Shown here: positions 9,447 through 17,273 of the stretch, piece after piece
How positions within the stretch are numbered: the first letter of the stretch is position 1
How the letters are laid out: the number at the start of each line of letters is the position of its first letter
Origin: Dysgonamonadaceae bacterium
GTDB taxonomy: Bacteria > Bacteroidota > Bacteroidia > Bacteroidales > Azobacteroidaceae
Reading direction: 5' to 3'
DNA: 37,962 nucleotides
Assembly (NCBI GenBank): GCA_031269685.1
Contig: JAISYU010000108.1
Span: 1-37,962, forward strand
Program-made: the position numbers and the translations under genes
The notes under the pieces: generated by a model
Told to the model about the DNA's origin: nothing
What the model saw: only the letters and a program-made list of their open reading frames with translations
The model's database searches: none

Positions 9447-9454
9447 CAAAGTTA
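9447..9454 (-). promoter_or_regulatory. -7 element of recO
   Basis: The minus strand reads TAACTTTG eight bases before the recO ATG at 9439, giving a very short leader. It faces away from the tRNA-Glu promoter at 9483-9513. Confidence 0.65.
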
Positions 9455-9482
9455 CATTTTTTCAGAAAAAATAAAAGAAAAG

Positions 9483-9513
9483 TTTGCAGATTAAAAAAAA
9501 TGTATTACCTTTG
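9483..9513 (+). promoter_or_regulatory. Promoter of the tRNA-Glu/rpsT unit
   Basis: TTTG at 9483-9486, a 19-base spacer and TACCTTTG at 9506-9513 make a textbook Bacteroidota promoter. The tRNA begins 18 bases after the -7 element. Confidence 0.85.
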
Positions 9514-9531
9514 CAGCCGTAAAAGACAGCC

Positions 9532-9603
9532 GGTCTGTTCGTCTATCGGTTAGGACGCAAGATTTTCATTCTTGAAAGAGGGGTTCGACTCCCCTACGGA
9601 CTA
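9532..9603 (+). tRNA. tRNA-Glu (anticodon TTC)
   Basis: The 72 bases fold as a complete cloverleaf: acceptor GGTCTGT with ACGGACT, D arm GTCTATCGGTTAGGAC, anticodon stem CAAGA/TCTTG holding loop TTTTCAT with anticodon TTC, a four-base variable loop, and T arm AGGGG-TTCGACT-CCCCT. The first acceptor pair is G:U. The 3' CCA is not encoded, so it must be added enzymatically. The S20 gene begins 30 bases downstream with no terminator between, so the tRNA is probably cut out of a joint transcript. Confidence 0.97.
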
Positions 9604-9633
9604 CAATAATAAAATAAACATCTTATATTACTT

Positions 9634-9888
9634 ATGGCAAATCATAAATCATCAGTAAAGCGAATAAGGCAAACTTTGGCAAGGAGGCTGCATAACAGGT
9701 ATTACGCTAAGACAGCGAGAAATGCGGTAAGGGCTCTCCGTGCTACCGGCGACAAAGCACAGGCTTTGGAACTGTATAAAAAAGTCAGTTCCATGCTGGA
9801 CAAGCTGGCAAAGAAGAATGTTATTCATCGCAACAAGGCAGGCAATCTGAAATCAAAACTCGCCTTGCACGTAAACAAGCTCAGCTGA
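9634..9888 (+). CDS. rpsT: 30S ribosomal protein S20
   Basis: S20 binds 16S rRNA early in small-subunit assembly. The 84-residue sequence has the typical start [13 protein letters not shown], a very basic helical body ([20 protein letters not shown]) and the conserved C-terminal segment [21 protein letters not shown]. The length is normal for the family. It follows tRNA-Glu by 30 bases and shares its promoter; a strong hairpin terminator lies 40 bases after its stop. Confidence 0.97.
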   Translation: MANHKSSVKRIRQTLARRLHNRYYAKTARNAVRALRATGDKAQALELYKKVSSMLDKLAKKNVIHRNKAGNLKSKLALHVNKLS

Positions 9889-9927
9889 CGCGAACCGGCA
9901 GCCTGCGTTTTTATTAACAATAATACT

Positions 9928-9960
9928 TACTCCCGGATATATGTTCGGGAGTATTTTATT
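9928..9960 (+). terminator. Intrinsic terminator of rpsT
   Basis: TACTCCCG (9928-9935) pairs with CGGGAGTA (9946-9953) and is followed by TTTTATT. Confidence 0.85.
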
Positions 9961-9985
9961 ATGTATAATCAGGAAGCAAATGGTA

Positions 9986-10199
9986 CGACTTTCGGGAAAA
10001 TTCCCGCTTGCGCAGGCTGCGCAAACGACTTTTCGGTGAGATTCCCATTTGCGCAGGCTGCGCAAACGACTTTCCGGTGAGATTCCCATTTGCGCAGGCT
10101 GCGCAAATGACTTTCCGGTGAGATTCCCATTTGCGCAGCCTGCGCAAACGACTTTCTGATGAGATTCCCATTTGCGCAGGCTGCGCAAATGACTTTCGA
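9986..10199. repeat. Five-copy 41-bp tandem array, each with a palindrome
   Basis: The palindrome TTGCGCA-ggc-TGCGCAA begins at 10008, 10049, 10090, 10131 and 10172, a constant 41-bp period, joined by the spacer ACGACTTTCCGGTGAGATTCCC with small changes. The fourth copy carries the spacer trinucleotide inverted (gcc). The array fills the gap between the rpsT terminator and the stop codon of the convergent gene at 10206-11450, ending seven bases from it, so it would form the 3' end of that operon's RNA. Open frames across it are byproducts of the repeat. It lacks the unique spacers of a CRISPR array. Confidence 0.95.
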
Positions 10200-10205
10200 G
10201 TGCAA

Positions 10206-11450
10206 TTATTGTTTCGTCCGCAGATGCCTGATCTCAAGGTTCCGTGTTTCCTTGAGTTTTTCGGAGTGTTGCTTATAAAGTTTCTCAAGGTTGGTTTCGG
10301 CAGGTATAATATGCGATTCCAGCGCCTGCTTTTGTGATTTGTTGCCAAGAGAATAATCGCGCCGTTTAATGTCTAACTGTTTTTCAAGCAACTGAATCTG
10401 CTTATATGTGTCTTCTGCCGTTTGCCACGATTTTTTAGCGGCATCACTCTCAAAGTCTCCAAGAGTGTGATAGATAATGTTGTCGTTGATAACAAAAGTG
10501 AAATCTTTTTTTATCACAGGCGGCTTGTTGCTAATGCTTTCCCTGATTTTCGACAGTATGGCATGGTAGTCTTTGCCCTCTTTCCAGGTGTTTCTAATAG
10601 ATTCTATTCTTGAACGGCTTACAAGTTCACCGGTTTCCGTACTTTCAAGCGGCTTGAACGATTCGTTCGGGATGAAGGCGTATATGATAACCTTATCTTC
10701 CGGCTGGAAACGGTCGGTGGTGAAATAGCCGATGCCGTTAAATTCGTCAATAATATAAAGGTAATCATTGTAAACGGAATTAAACGGCATACCGAGCGGA
10801 GTGGGCGCAAGATAACTGTCACTGTGCAGATTATAACGGCTGGTGAAGATGTCGTATCCGCCGATAGAGCCGTTGCCCGTAGAAGCGAAATACATGGTCA
10901 GCCCGTCGGGCATGATGAAGGGAAAGTCGTCGCTGCCTGCCGAATCGACCGGTATGTTGAGCAGTTGCGGTTCAGACCAGTCTGATCCTATCTTTATTTG
11001 CTGGTAAAGCCTCGATGCCTGCCCGTCACGCTTTTCACCGAAGAAACGCCTGTCTTTTAATTCGTTTTCGTAAATGACGGATTCTCCACCAGGCAACAGA
11101 CTGCCTGCCTCGCCGGACATCAGATAGTTTTTCAGGAAATCAGACTTGTCTACTATTATGCTGTCTATAATTTGTATGTCTTCGCAACGCAATACCATGC
11201 GCTCAAGGCGCTCCATCCTGTCAATCAACGGTTGTATTGATTCTGATTCCTGTGCTTTGCGCTTCCCGGGTTGCGCGTCAATGTGCTTGCGGTAAGATTC
11301 CGCCGCTTTTCCGTAATAACCGAGAGCATAATATTGTTCTGCCGCCTCAATGTATTTCCTTGCAGCAAACAAACTGCCGGCATCCTTGAGTGACTGTGCG
11401 CAAAGGCTCTTTAAAGTGAAAAGCATTAATATAATGAAGCAGTATCGCAT
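10206..11450 (-). CDS. Exported PD40 beta-propeller-like protein
   Basis: This 414-residue protein starts with a signal peptide (MRYCFIILMLFTL through LCAQ). Residues about 20-65 look like a TPR-type helical hairpin pair (AARKYIEAAEQYYALGYYGKAAESY). Residues about 130-280 contain WD40-like PD40 elements, best seen in DDFPFIMPDGLTMYFAS with SIGGYDIFTSRYN, an arrangement found in Bacteroidota periplasmic or outer-membrane-associated proteins, some of them T9SS PorE/PorW-like. The C-terminal 100 residues are a charged predicted coiled coil (QLLEKQLDIKRRDYSLGNKSQ). No OmpA peptidoglycan-binding domain is seen. It is the last gene of the DUF3467-thrA operon, starting 21 bases after thrA. Function unknown. 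Confidence 0.82.
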   Translation of the reverse strand: MRYCFIILMLFTLKSLCAQSLKDAGSLFAARKYIEAAEQYYALGYYGKAAESYRKHIDAQPGKRKAQESESIQPLIDRMERLERMVLRCEDIQIIDSIIVDKSDFLKNYLMSGEAGSLLPGGESVIYENELKDRRFFGEKRDGQASRLYQQIKIGSDWSEPQLLNIPVDSAGSDDFPFIMPDGLTMYFASTGNGSIGGYDIFTSRYNLHSDSYLAPTPLGMPFNSVYNDYLYIIDEFNGIGYFTTDRFQPEDKVIIYAFIPNESFKPLESTETGELVSRSRIESIRNTWKEGKDYHAILSKIRESISNKPPVIKKDFTFVINDNIIYHTLGDFESDAAKKSWQTAEDTYKQIQLLEKQLDIKRRDYSLGNKSQKQALESHIIPAETNLEKLYKQHSEKLKETRNLEIRHLRTKQ

Positions 11451-11471
11451 ATTATTGTCTGTTATGTGTTA

Positions 11472-13901
11472 TCACCTGATATTTACTATACTGATAATAT
11501 CGGCAAATACACCCGCCGCCGTAACTGCTGCGCCTGCACCGTATCCTTTGATAATCATCGGGTATTCGTTGTAGCGTTCGGTAGTTATCATAATGATATT
11601 GTTGCTGCCTTCGAGTTCAAAAAACGGGTGGCTGCTACAGACTTCCTGCAATCCGACACGGCATTTCCCGCTGTCCATCTCGGCAACAAAACGGAGACGC
11701 TTACCTTGCGCTTCTAATTGTTTGCGTTTTTCTTCAAACTCGTTGTCAAGTTCCGGGAGCATTTTCCAGAAATCATCAATAGTACCGCGGAAGTATTTGT
11801 CGGGAATGAACAGATGTTTATCTACATTTTCCTGATTGACTGCGTAACCCGCTTCCCGCGAAAGGATCACAAGTTTGCGAATCACATCCGTACCGCTCAG
11901 GTCAATACGCGGGTCAGGCTCTGCAAATCCCTCTTCCTTTGCCATTTGAATCGCACGGCTCATCGGGATTGTCGAAGAAAGAGTATTGAAGATGAAATTT
12001 AACGTGCCGGACAGTACGGCTTGCAGTTTCAGTATTTTATCACCGCTGTTACTCAATGCGTTCATCGTGTTGATAATCGGCAAACCCGCTCCGACATTAG
12101 TTTCAAAGAGATATTTGATACCACGTTTCCTGGCTATTTCTTTAAGGTTTAAATAAATATTATATTCCGAAGAGGCGGCTATCTTATTTGCAGCGACAAC
12201 GGAAATATTATGTTCGAGAAAATCGGCGTAAAGCATCGCTATATCGGCGCTTGCGGTACAATCAACAAATACCGGATTAAAAATATTCATCTTCAGGATT
12301 TCGTCGCGCAGGGTTTCGGAAGAAACTTTCTGTCCTTTACGAATTTCTGTTCGGTATGTTTCGAGGTCGATGCCGTTGCGGTCAAAGATCATATTTGCTG
12401 CGTCAGTGATACCAACAACGTTTAATTTCAGGCTATTATGTTCTTTGAGAGTTTTCTGCTGCGATTTTATCTGTTCGAGCAGGTTTCCGCCAACCGTTCC
12501 TATTCCCGCGAGGAAAATATTAAGCACCTGGTATTCAGAAAGGAAGAACGAATCATGAATCGTATTGAGCGCTTTACGTAGATAGCTGCTTTCGATTACA
12601 AAAGAAATATTTGTTTCCGAAGCACCTTGCGTGTAAGCCATAACACTGATACCGTTACGACCAAGCGTACCAAACAGTTTTCCCGATATACCGGGCATAT
12701 GCTTCATATTTTCGCCGACTACTGCAACTGTTGCAAGTCCCTTGTCCACCTTGACTTCGTTTATTTCCCCCTGTGAAAGTTCGAGGTTAAATTCTTTTTC
12801 GAGCACCTGCACGGCGAGTTCCGCGTCTTCATCTTTAACTGCCAGCGTTGTAGTATTTTCCGACGACGCTTGGCATACCATAAAAACATTCACTCCCGAT
12901 GCGGACAATGAACTGAAAATACGTGAGTTTATCCCCAACACACCGACCATTCCCAAACCCTGAACGGTAATCAGTGACGTATCGCTTATTGAGGATATGC
13001 CTTTTATTGGCTTATCCCTGTCGCTTTTGTTTTTGGAAATGTAAGTACCTTGTGCGGAAGGGTTGAAGGTATTTTTTATTTGAATCGGGATATTTTTGTG
13101 ATATGTAGGATAAATTGTAGGCGGATAAATAACTTTAGCACCAAAATTCGACAATTCCATTGCTTCTATGAACGACATTTCCCGAATCACGTAAGCGCTG
13201 CTGATAATACGGGGATCGGCGGTCATGAAACCATCGACGTCGGTCCATATTTCAAGTCGTGAAGCGTTTAGGGCGGCAGTGATAATCGAAGCCGTATAGT
13301 CCGATCCGCCACGTCCGAGATTAGTTGTATCTCCGACCGCAAGATCCTGCGAGATAAAACCGGGAACTACGGACAGGTAAGGTTTTTCGGCGAAATATTC
13401 CCTAATCAGTGCATTTGTTGCATTAAAATCGACTATATGTTTCTTGAATTGTTTTTCTGTTTTGATAAATTCGCGGGCGTCAAACAGAGTAGCATCATTG
13501 AAAGCGGCGGCAATGATCAGCGAACTCATACGCTCACCGTAACCGACTATCGCATCGGAAGTTTTCTGTGACAAGTCATTCACCCAAAAGACACCTTTAA
13601 GAATATTGCCAAGTTCGGCGAACAATATTTCCAGATCATTTATCGTTTTTCCGCGTTTTATCTCAGGAACAGCGTTTTCCGTCACATTGCGATGCCGCTC
13701 CATAATAGACAGCAGTTCATTTTCGTAGGACATATCGCCATTCAGGGCAAGTTTTGCGATAAGCAGCAACTGGTCTGTAATTCCACACAAAGCGGATACA
13801 ACGACAATCACCGGCTCTGTTTGCGCTTCGACTATCGCCTTGACCTTCAATATATTTTCGGCAGAACCTACTGAAGTCCCGCCAAATTTCATTACTTTCA
13901 C
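11472..13901 (-). CDS. thrA: Bifunctional aspartokinase/homoserine dehydrogenase
   Basis: The protein catalyses the first and third steps of the aspartate pathway to threonine and methionine: phosphorylation of aspartate and reduction of aspartate semialdehyde. The 809 residues match fused ThrA. The kinase domain begins MKVMKFGGTSVGSAENI and includes GYGERMSS near 121-126 and LGRGGSDYTA near 195-204; two ACT-like regulatory segments lie near 305-460 (TVQGLGMVGVLGINSRIF and VAVVGENMKHMPGISG). The dehydrogenase domain starts with the nucleotide-binding motif FLAGIGTVGG near 463-472 and includes ANKIAAS and GLPIINTMNALSNSGD. It lies between DUF3467 and the PD40 gene with 21-base gaps. Feedback control by threonine is expected from the family but is not shown here. 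Confidence 0.97.
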   Translation of the reverse strand: MKVMKFGGTSVGSAENILKVKAIVEAQTEPVIVVVSALCGITDQLLLIAKLALNGDMSYENELLSIMERHRNVTENAVPEIKRGKTINDLEILFAELGNILKGVFWVNDLSQKTSDAIVGYGERMSSLIIAAAFNDATLFDAREFIKTEKQFKKHIVDFNATNALIREYFAEKPYLSVVPGFISQDLAVGDTTNLGRGGSDYTASIITAALNASRLEIWTDVDGFMTADPRIISSAYVIREMSFIEAMELSNFGAKVIYPPTIYPTYHKNIPIQIKNTFNPSAQGTYISKNKSDRDKPIKGISSISDTSLITVQGLGMVGVLGINSRIFSSLSASGVNVFMVCQASSENTTTLAVKDEDAELAVQVLEKEFNLELSQGEINEVKVDKGLATVAVVGENMKHMPGISGKLFGTLGRNGISVMAYTQGASETNISFVIESSYLRKALNTIHDSFFLSEYQVLNIFLAGIGTVGGNLLEQIKSQQKTLKEHNSLKLNVVGITDAANMIFDRNGIDLETYRTEIRKGQKVSSETLRDEILKMNIFNPVFVDCTASADIAMLYADFLEHNISVVAANKIAASSEYNIYLNLKEIARKRGIKYLFETNVGAGLPIINTMNALSNSGDKILKLQAVLSGTLNFIFNTLSSTIPMSRAIQMAKEEGFAEPDPRIDLSGTDVIRKLVILSREAGYAVNQENVDKHLFIPDKYFRGTIDDFWKMLPELDNEFEEKRKQLEAQGKRLRFVAEMDSGKCRVGLQEVCSSHPFFELEGSNNIIMITTERYNEYPMIIKGYGAGAAVTAAGVFADIISIVNIR

Positions 13902-13922
13902 GTATTCCCTTATTAAAATTGT

Positions 13923-14231
13923 TTAAGCTTCCCCTATTGGACCCATAATCTGCGGAGTAAACCCCGGAGGAGTTTGTAATTGAACATCTCCGTACTGCGC
14001 CTCATATTTTTGAATATTATCCGACAAAGCGAGGAGCAACCTTTTTGCATGTTCAGGCGTCAGGATAATCCTGGACATCACATGTGCCTTTGGAATACCA
14101 GGCATCATTCGGACAAAATCAACTACGAACTCAGAAGAAGAATGTGCAATCACAACCAAATTGGAATATATTCCCTGTGCAACTTCTTCGCTTAGTTCAA
14201 TCTGCATATTTTTTTGCTGTTCGTTTTCCAT
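13923..14231 (-). CDS. DUF3467 family protein
   Basis: The 102 residues match the small cytoplasmic DUF3467 family: IQIELSEEVAQGIYSNL-like start (here MQIELSEEVAQGIYSNLV), then AHSSSEFVVDFVRMMPG, and the conserved SRIILTPEHAKRLLLALSDNIQKYE. The tail is glycine and proline rich. Its biochemical role is unknown. It is the first gene of a minus-strand operon with thrA and the PD40 gene and has its own promoter. Confidence 0.88.
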   Translation of the reverse strand: MENEQQKNMQIELSEEVAQGIYSNLVVIAHSSSEFVVDFVRMMPGIPKAHVMSRIILTPEHAKRLLLALSDNIQKYEAQYGDVQLQTPPGFTPQIMGPIGEA

Positions 14232-14263
14232 AAAATTTCTATTAAAATTTTAATTTACGGCTG

Positions 14264-14271
14264 CAAAGATA
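14264..14271 (-). promoter_or_regulatory. -7 element of the DUF3467-thrA operon
   Basis: The minus strand reads TATCTTTG followed by CAGCC, 33 bases before the DUF3467 ATG. The upstream element is not clear. Confidence 0.7.
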
Positions 14272-14455
14272 CAAAAAACAATGGATTATTAAAATTTTTT
14301 CGCAAAACGTATTGTTGATTCAAGAAAGAGTATTACCTTTTGCCGTGTTTATTATCACTCAAATATATCCCCGTACCTCTATGGCTACTATGTTGGATTC
14401 CGGGTTGCGACAAGTACAAGTTAAATGCGATTTGACTATAAATGATTTGCAAAAA

Positions 14456-14487
14456 TTTGGTGGATACTGTTTTTTGTTGTACGTTTG
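14456..14487 (+). promoter_or_regulatory. Promoter of the cdaA operon
   Basis: TTTG at 14456-14459, a 20-base spacer and TACGTTTG at 14480-14487 fit the Bacteroidota consensus, with the cdaA ATG 33 bases downstream. Confidence 0.8.
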
Positions 14488-14520
14488 TACAATTTTTAAG
14501 AATAGAAAAACAAAAAGACG

Positions 14521-15318
14521 ATGGAATTTTTGCTGATTGTTTCTAATATATTTTCTGGTATTCAGTTAAGGGATATAATTGATATTCTATTAGTTGCTTT
14601 TTTCCTTTACGAAACATACCTTTTGATGAGGAAGACGGGCGCTACACCGATATTCCTCGGAGTGCTAGCCTTCATAGCGACCTGGATACTCGTTTCACAT
14701 GTATTTAAACTGAAACTGATGGGCGCTATTCTCGATAAGTTTATCAGCGTTGGCTTTATTGTATTAATCATTGTATTTCAAAGGGAAGTGCGCGAATTCC
14801 TGCAGGCACTGGGGTCAAACCGCGGATTTGGATTTATCAAAAGACTGTTCCGTGCAAAAGATGAGGAAATCGGTCAAAACCAGCAGCTGGTAATGCCCGT
14901 AGTAATGGCTGTAATGGATATGGCTAAGCGCAAAGAAGGTGCATTGATTGCTTTTGAAAGGAATATCCCGCTCGAAAAATTCGTGGAAACCGGCGAAATT
15001 ATTAATGCCGACATTAATGCCCGACTTATAGAAAATATTTTCTTCAAAAACAGTCCCCTGCATGACGGCGCGATGATAATAGTCGGAAAAAAAGTCAAGG
15101 CTGCCGGCTGTATACTTCCGGTAGCACAGAACCAGGATATTCCGAAGTCACTGGGGCTGAGGCATCGCTCGGCGCTTGGACTTTCACAGGAAACAGACGC
15201 TATTGTGGTTGTCGTTTCCGAAGAAAACGGTAAAATATCACTCGCCAATAACGGTAACCTAAGGCTGAACATAACCGCCGACGACCTCCAAAAAGAACTG
15301 ACAGCGAACATAAAATGA
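14521..15318 (+). CDS. cdaA: Diadenylate cyclase CdaA
   Basis: CdaA joins two ATP molecules into cyclic di-AMP at the inner face of the membrane, a signal tied to turgor and envelope balance. The 265 residues contain about three N-terminal transmembrane helices (roughly 18-36, 39-60 and 70-86) followed by a DisA_N catalytic domain. The two catalytic signatures are intact: LHDGAMII with HDGA at 181-184 and LGLRHRSALG with RHR at 214-216. In many Bacteroidota folP precedes this gene; that is not so here, where a promoter sits directly upstream. It is the first gene of an operon, and its 3' end overlaps the next start by four bases (ATGA). Confidence 0.95.
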   Translation: MEFLLIVSNIFSGIQLRDIIDILLVAFFLYETYLLMRKTGATPIFLGVLAFIATWILVSHVFKLKLMGAILDKFISVGFIVLIIVFQREVREFLQALGSNRGFGFIKRLFRAKDEEIGQNQQLVMPVVMAVMDMAKRKEGALIAFERNIPLEKFVETGEIINADINARLIENIFFKNSPLHDGAMIIVGKKVKAAGCILPVAQNQDIPKSLGLRHRSALGLSQETDAIVVVVSEENGKISLANNGNLRLNITADDLQKELTANIK

Positions 15319-16073
15319 CAGATGTTAAAACATTCTTAGACGAACAGGTTCTCAGGTTCAATACCCCGTCGTTCATTGATAGCGATCCCGTTCAATTTCC
15401 ACGCAGATACAAAAAGTTGCAGGATATAGAAATAGTTGCATTTGTGATTGCTACTATTTCGTGGGGCAAACGCCCTATGATTCTGCGTAATGCCGAGCGG
15501 CTGCTTGCAGTATTCGGCAATAGTCCGCTTGATTTCGTAATGAATGAGGATTATAGAATGTTCGGCAATGCAAATATACATCGCACATTCTTTGAGCATG
15601 ATTTGGTATACATGCTGCGCGGATTCCGGCGGATCTATGGGACATACGGCAGTTTAGAGAATATGCTGAAGGCTTATGATATTGAACAAGCAGCGGCGCC
15701 GGTATGGGCGTTTGTCAAGGTGTTATCCAACGAGATGCTACAGGCAAACGACGGGCAGATCAACAGTAAATGCTATCCGGTTAACTGCGAAAAGAGCGCA
15801 TTGAAACGTATCAATATGGCTCTTCGCTGGTTAGTCAGGGATGACGGGATAGTAGATCTGGGAGTATGGAAAGCGCTTAAGCCCGGGCAATTATATATCC
15901 CCCTTGATGTCCACGTCGGCAATGTAGCGCGCGGGTTGGGCATACTGCTTCGCGGCGGCAATGACCGTCGTGCGGTAGAAGAGTTGACAGCCGTACTGCG
16001 GGAGTTCTGCCCCGAAGATCCGGTGAGATATGATTTTGCCCTGTTTGGGATAGGAGTAAATAAAACTGATTAG
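15315..16073 (+). CDS. TIGR02757/DUF2400-type protein
   Basis: The 252 residues match the TIGR02757 family of uncharacterised bacterial proteins. Recognisable segments are the start FLDEQVLRFN, DPVQFPRRY, the helical core EIVAFVIATISWGKRPMIL, the central KRINMALRWLVR with DGIVDLGVW, and the conserved LYIPLDVHVGNVARGLG. That core recalls helix-hairpin-helix DNA glycosylase-type folds, but I know of no established activity. It overlaps cdaA by four bases and is followed after three bases by lpxB, so translation is probably coupled. The C-terminus FALFGIGVNKTD is as expected. Confidence 0.9.
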   Translation: MTDVKTFLDEQVLRFNTPSFIDSDPVQFPRRYKKLQDIEIVAFVIATISWGKRPMILRNAERLLAVFGNSPLDFVMNEDYRMFGNANIHRTFFEHDLVYMLRGFRRIYGTYGSLENMLKAYDIEQAAAPVWAFVKVLSNEMLQANDGQINSKCYPVNCEKSALKRINMALRWLVRDDGIVDLGVWKALKPGQLYIPLDVHVGNVARGLGILLRGGNDRRAVEELTAVLREFCPEDPVRYDFALFGIGVNKTD

Positions 16074-16076
16074 ACT

Positions 16077-17273
16077 GTGAAATATTTTATTGTAGCGGGA
16101 GAGGCTTCAGGTGATTTACATGCCTCGGGTTTGATGAAGGCGCTGAAGGCAGGCGACAGGGATGCGGAATTTCATTTCTTTGGAGGCGACTTGATGCAGG
16201 CTGCCGGTGGGACAATGCTCAAGCATTACCGTGAGATGGCTTATATGGGATTCATTCCCGTTTTATTGCATTTGCCGAAAATATTGTGCAACATGGCTTA
16301 CTGTAAGTGGGCGATAAAAGGTTTTTTCCCGGACTGCGTAATCCTGGTTGATTATCCAGGGTTTAATCTTCAGATAGCGAAATATATCCATGAAAGATTG
16401 CATATTCCTGTTATCTATTACATCTCGCCGACCGTTTGGGCATGGAAGAAGGGAAGGATTAATATTATCAGGAAATATGTAGACAGGATGTTATGTATTT
16501 TGCCGTTCGAGCCGGACTTTTATGAACGTAATAAATACAGCGGTGCGATTTATGTCGGCAATCCCACGGTAGATGCTATTTCTTCGCGTACCGGCAGTAA
16601 AGAGACCTTTGAGGAATTTTCCGCAGCGAATAATCTGTCGGGCAAGCCGCTTATTGCAATACTTGCCGGCAGCCGGAGCCAAGAGATCCGCGATAATCTT
16701 CCGGCTATGCTGGAAGCGGCGGCGGTGTTTGGGGAATATCAGTTGGTGATAGCAGGAGCGCCCTCGATTGATGCCGCGTTTTACGAAAAGGTGCAGGCGA
16801 AATGCAACACAAAGGCTACCGTAGTTCATGACCGTACTTACCGCCTTCTGCAACACTCACGCGCGGCGCTTGTCACATCTGGTACGGCGACGCTTGAGAC
16901 TGCGCTGTTACGTGTTCCGCAGGCAGTTTGCTACCGGACTCCGCTTAAGCATATCGCCGCCTTCATCTGGAAAAGATTCTTTCACGTCAAATATATTTCA
17001 TTAGTCAACCTTATTGCGGACAGGGAGATTGTCAGGGAACTGTTTAACGAGCGCTTCACCGTTGATCATATCCGCGAGGAGTTGCGCCGCCTATTGCATG
17101 ACGCGGAACGGATTGAAGAGCTTCAGTCCGGCTATAGCGAGGTGATTGGAAAACTCGATTATCCTGATGTCTCTGCCCGTGCAGCAGGGATTATTCTTTC
17201 ATCTCAAACCCCCAAGCATACCGGCACGGGCGATTCCCTTCGAGTTGCAGTTCGGCGGGAATCTCAATCCTGA
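16077..17273 (+). CDS. lpxB: Lipid-A-disaccharide synthase, GTG start
   Basis: LpxB joins UDP-diacylglucosamine and lipid X to form the lipid A disaccharide, at the cytoplasmic face of the inner membrane. Family motifs are GEASGDLH at 8-15, VDYPGFNLQIAKY near 91-103, YYISPTVWAWKKGRI near 114-128, YVGNPTVD near 159-166, LAGSRSQEI near 196-204 and TSGTATLETAL near 267-277. The only start giving the N-terminus KYFIVAGEASGD is the GTG at 16077, three bases after the previous stop. The protein has 398 residues; family homology ends near residue 373, so roughly 25 residues (SSQTPKHTGTGDSL and on) are extra. They are encoded antisense to the end of the fucosidase gene, an 83-base overlap. Confidence 0.94.
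   Translation: MKYFIVAGEASGDLHASGLMKALKAGDRDAEFHFFGGDLMQAAGGTMLKHYREMAYMGFIPVLLHLPKILCNMAYCKWAIKGFFPDCVILVDYPGFNLQIAKYIHERLHIPVIYYISPTVWAWKKGRINIIRKYVDRMLCILPFEPDFYERNKYSGAIYVGNPTVDAISSRTGSKETFEEFSAANNLSGKPLIAILAGSRSQEIRDNLPAMLEAAAVFGEYQLVIAGAPSIDAAFYEKVQAKCNTKATVVHDRTYRLLQHSRAALVTSGTATLETALLRVPQAVCYRTPLKHIAAFIWKRFFHVKYISLVNLIADREIVRELFNERFTVDHIREELRRLLHDAERIEELQSGYSEVIGKLDYPDVSARAAGIILSSQTPKHTGTGDSLRVAVRRESQS

Noticed and set aside
9986-10199. CRISPR-like array
   Set aside because: The whole 41-bp unit repeats, without unique spacers, and no cas genes are near.
9853-10348. Several open frames on the minus strand rich in cysteine and tryptophan repeats
   Set aside because: They are readings of the 41-bp repeat and of the antisense of the PD40 gene; no promoter or conserved start.
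14312-14536. A 74-codon plus-strand frame before cdaA
   Set aside because: It covers the cdaA promoter and overlaps the cdaA start; no recognisable family and no promoter of its own with good spacing.
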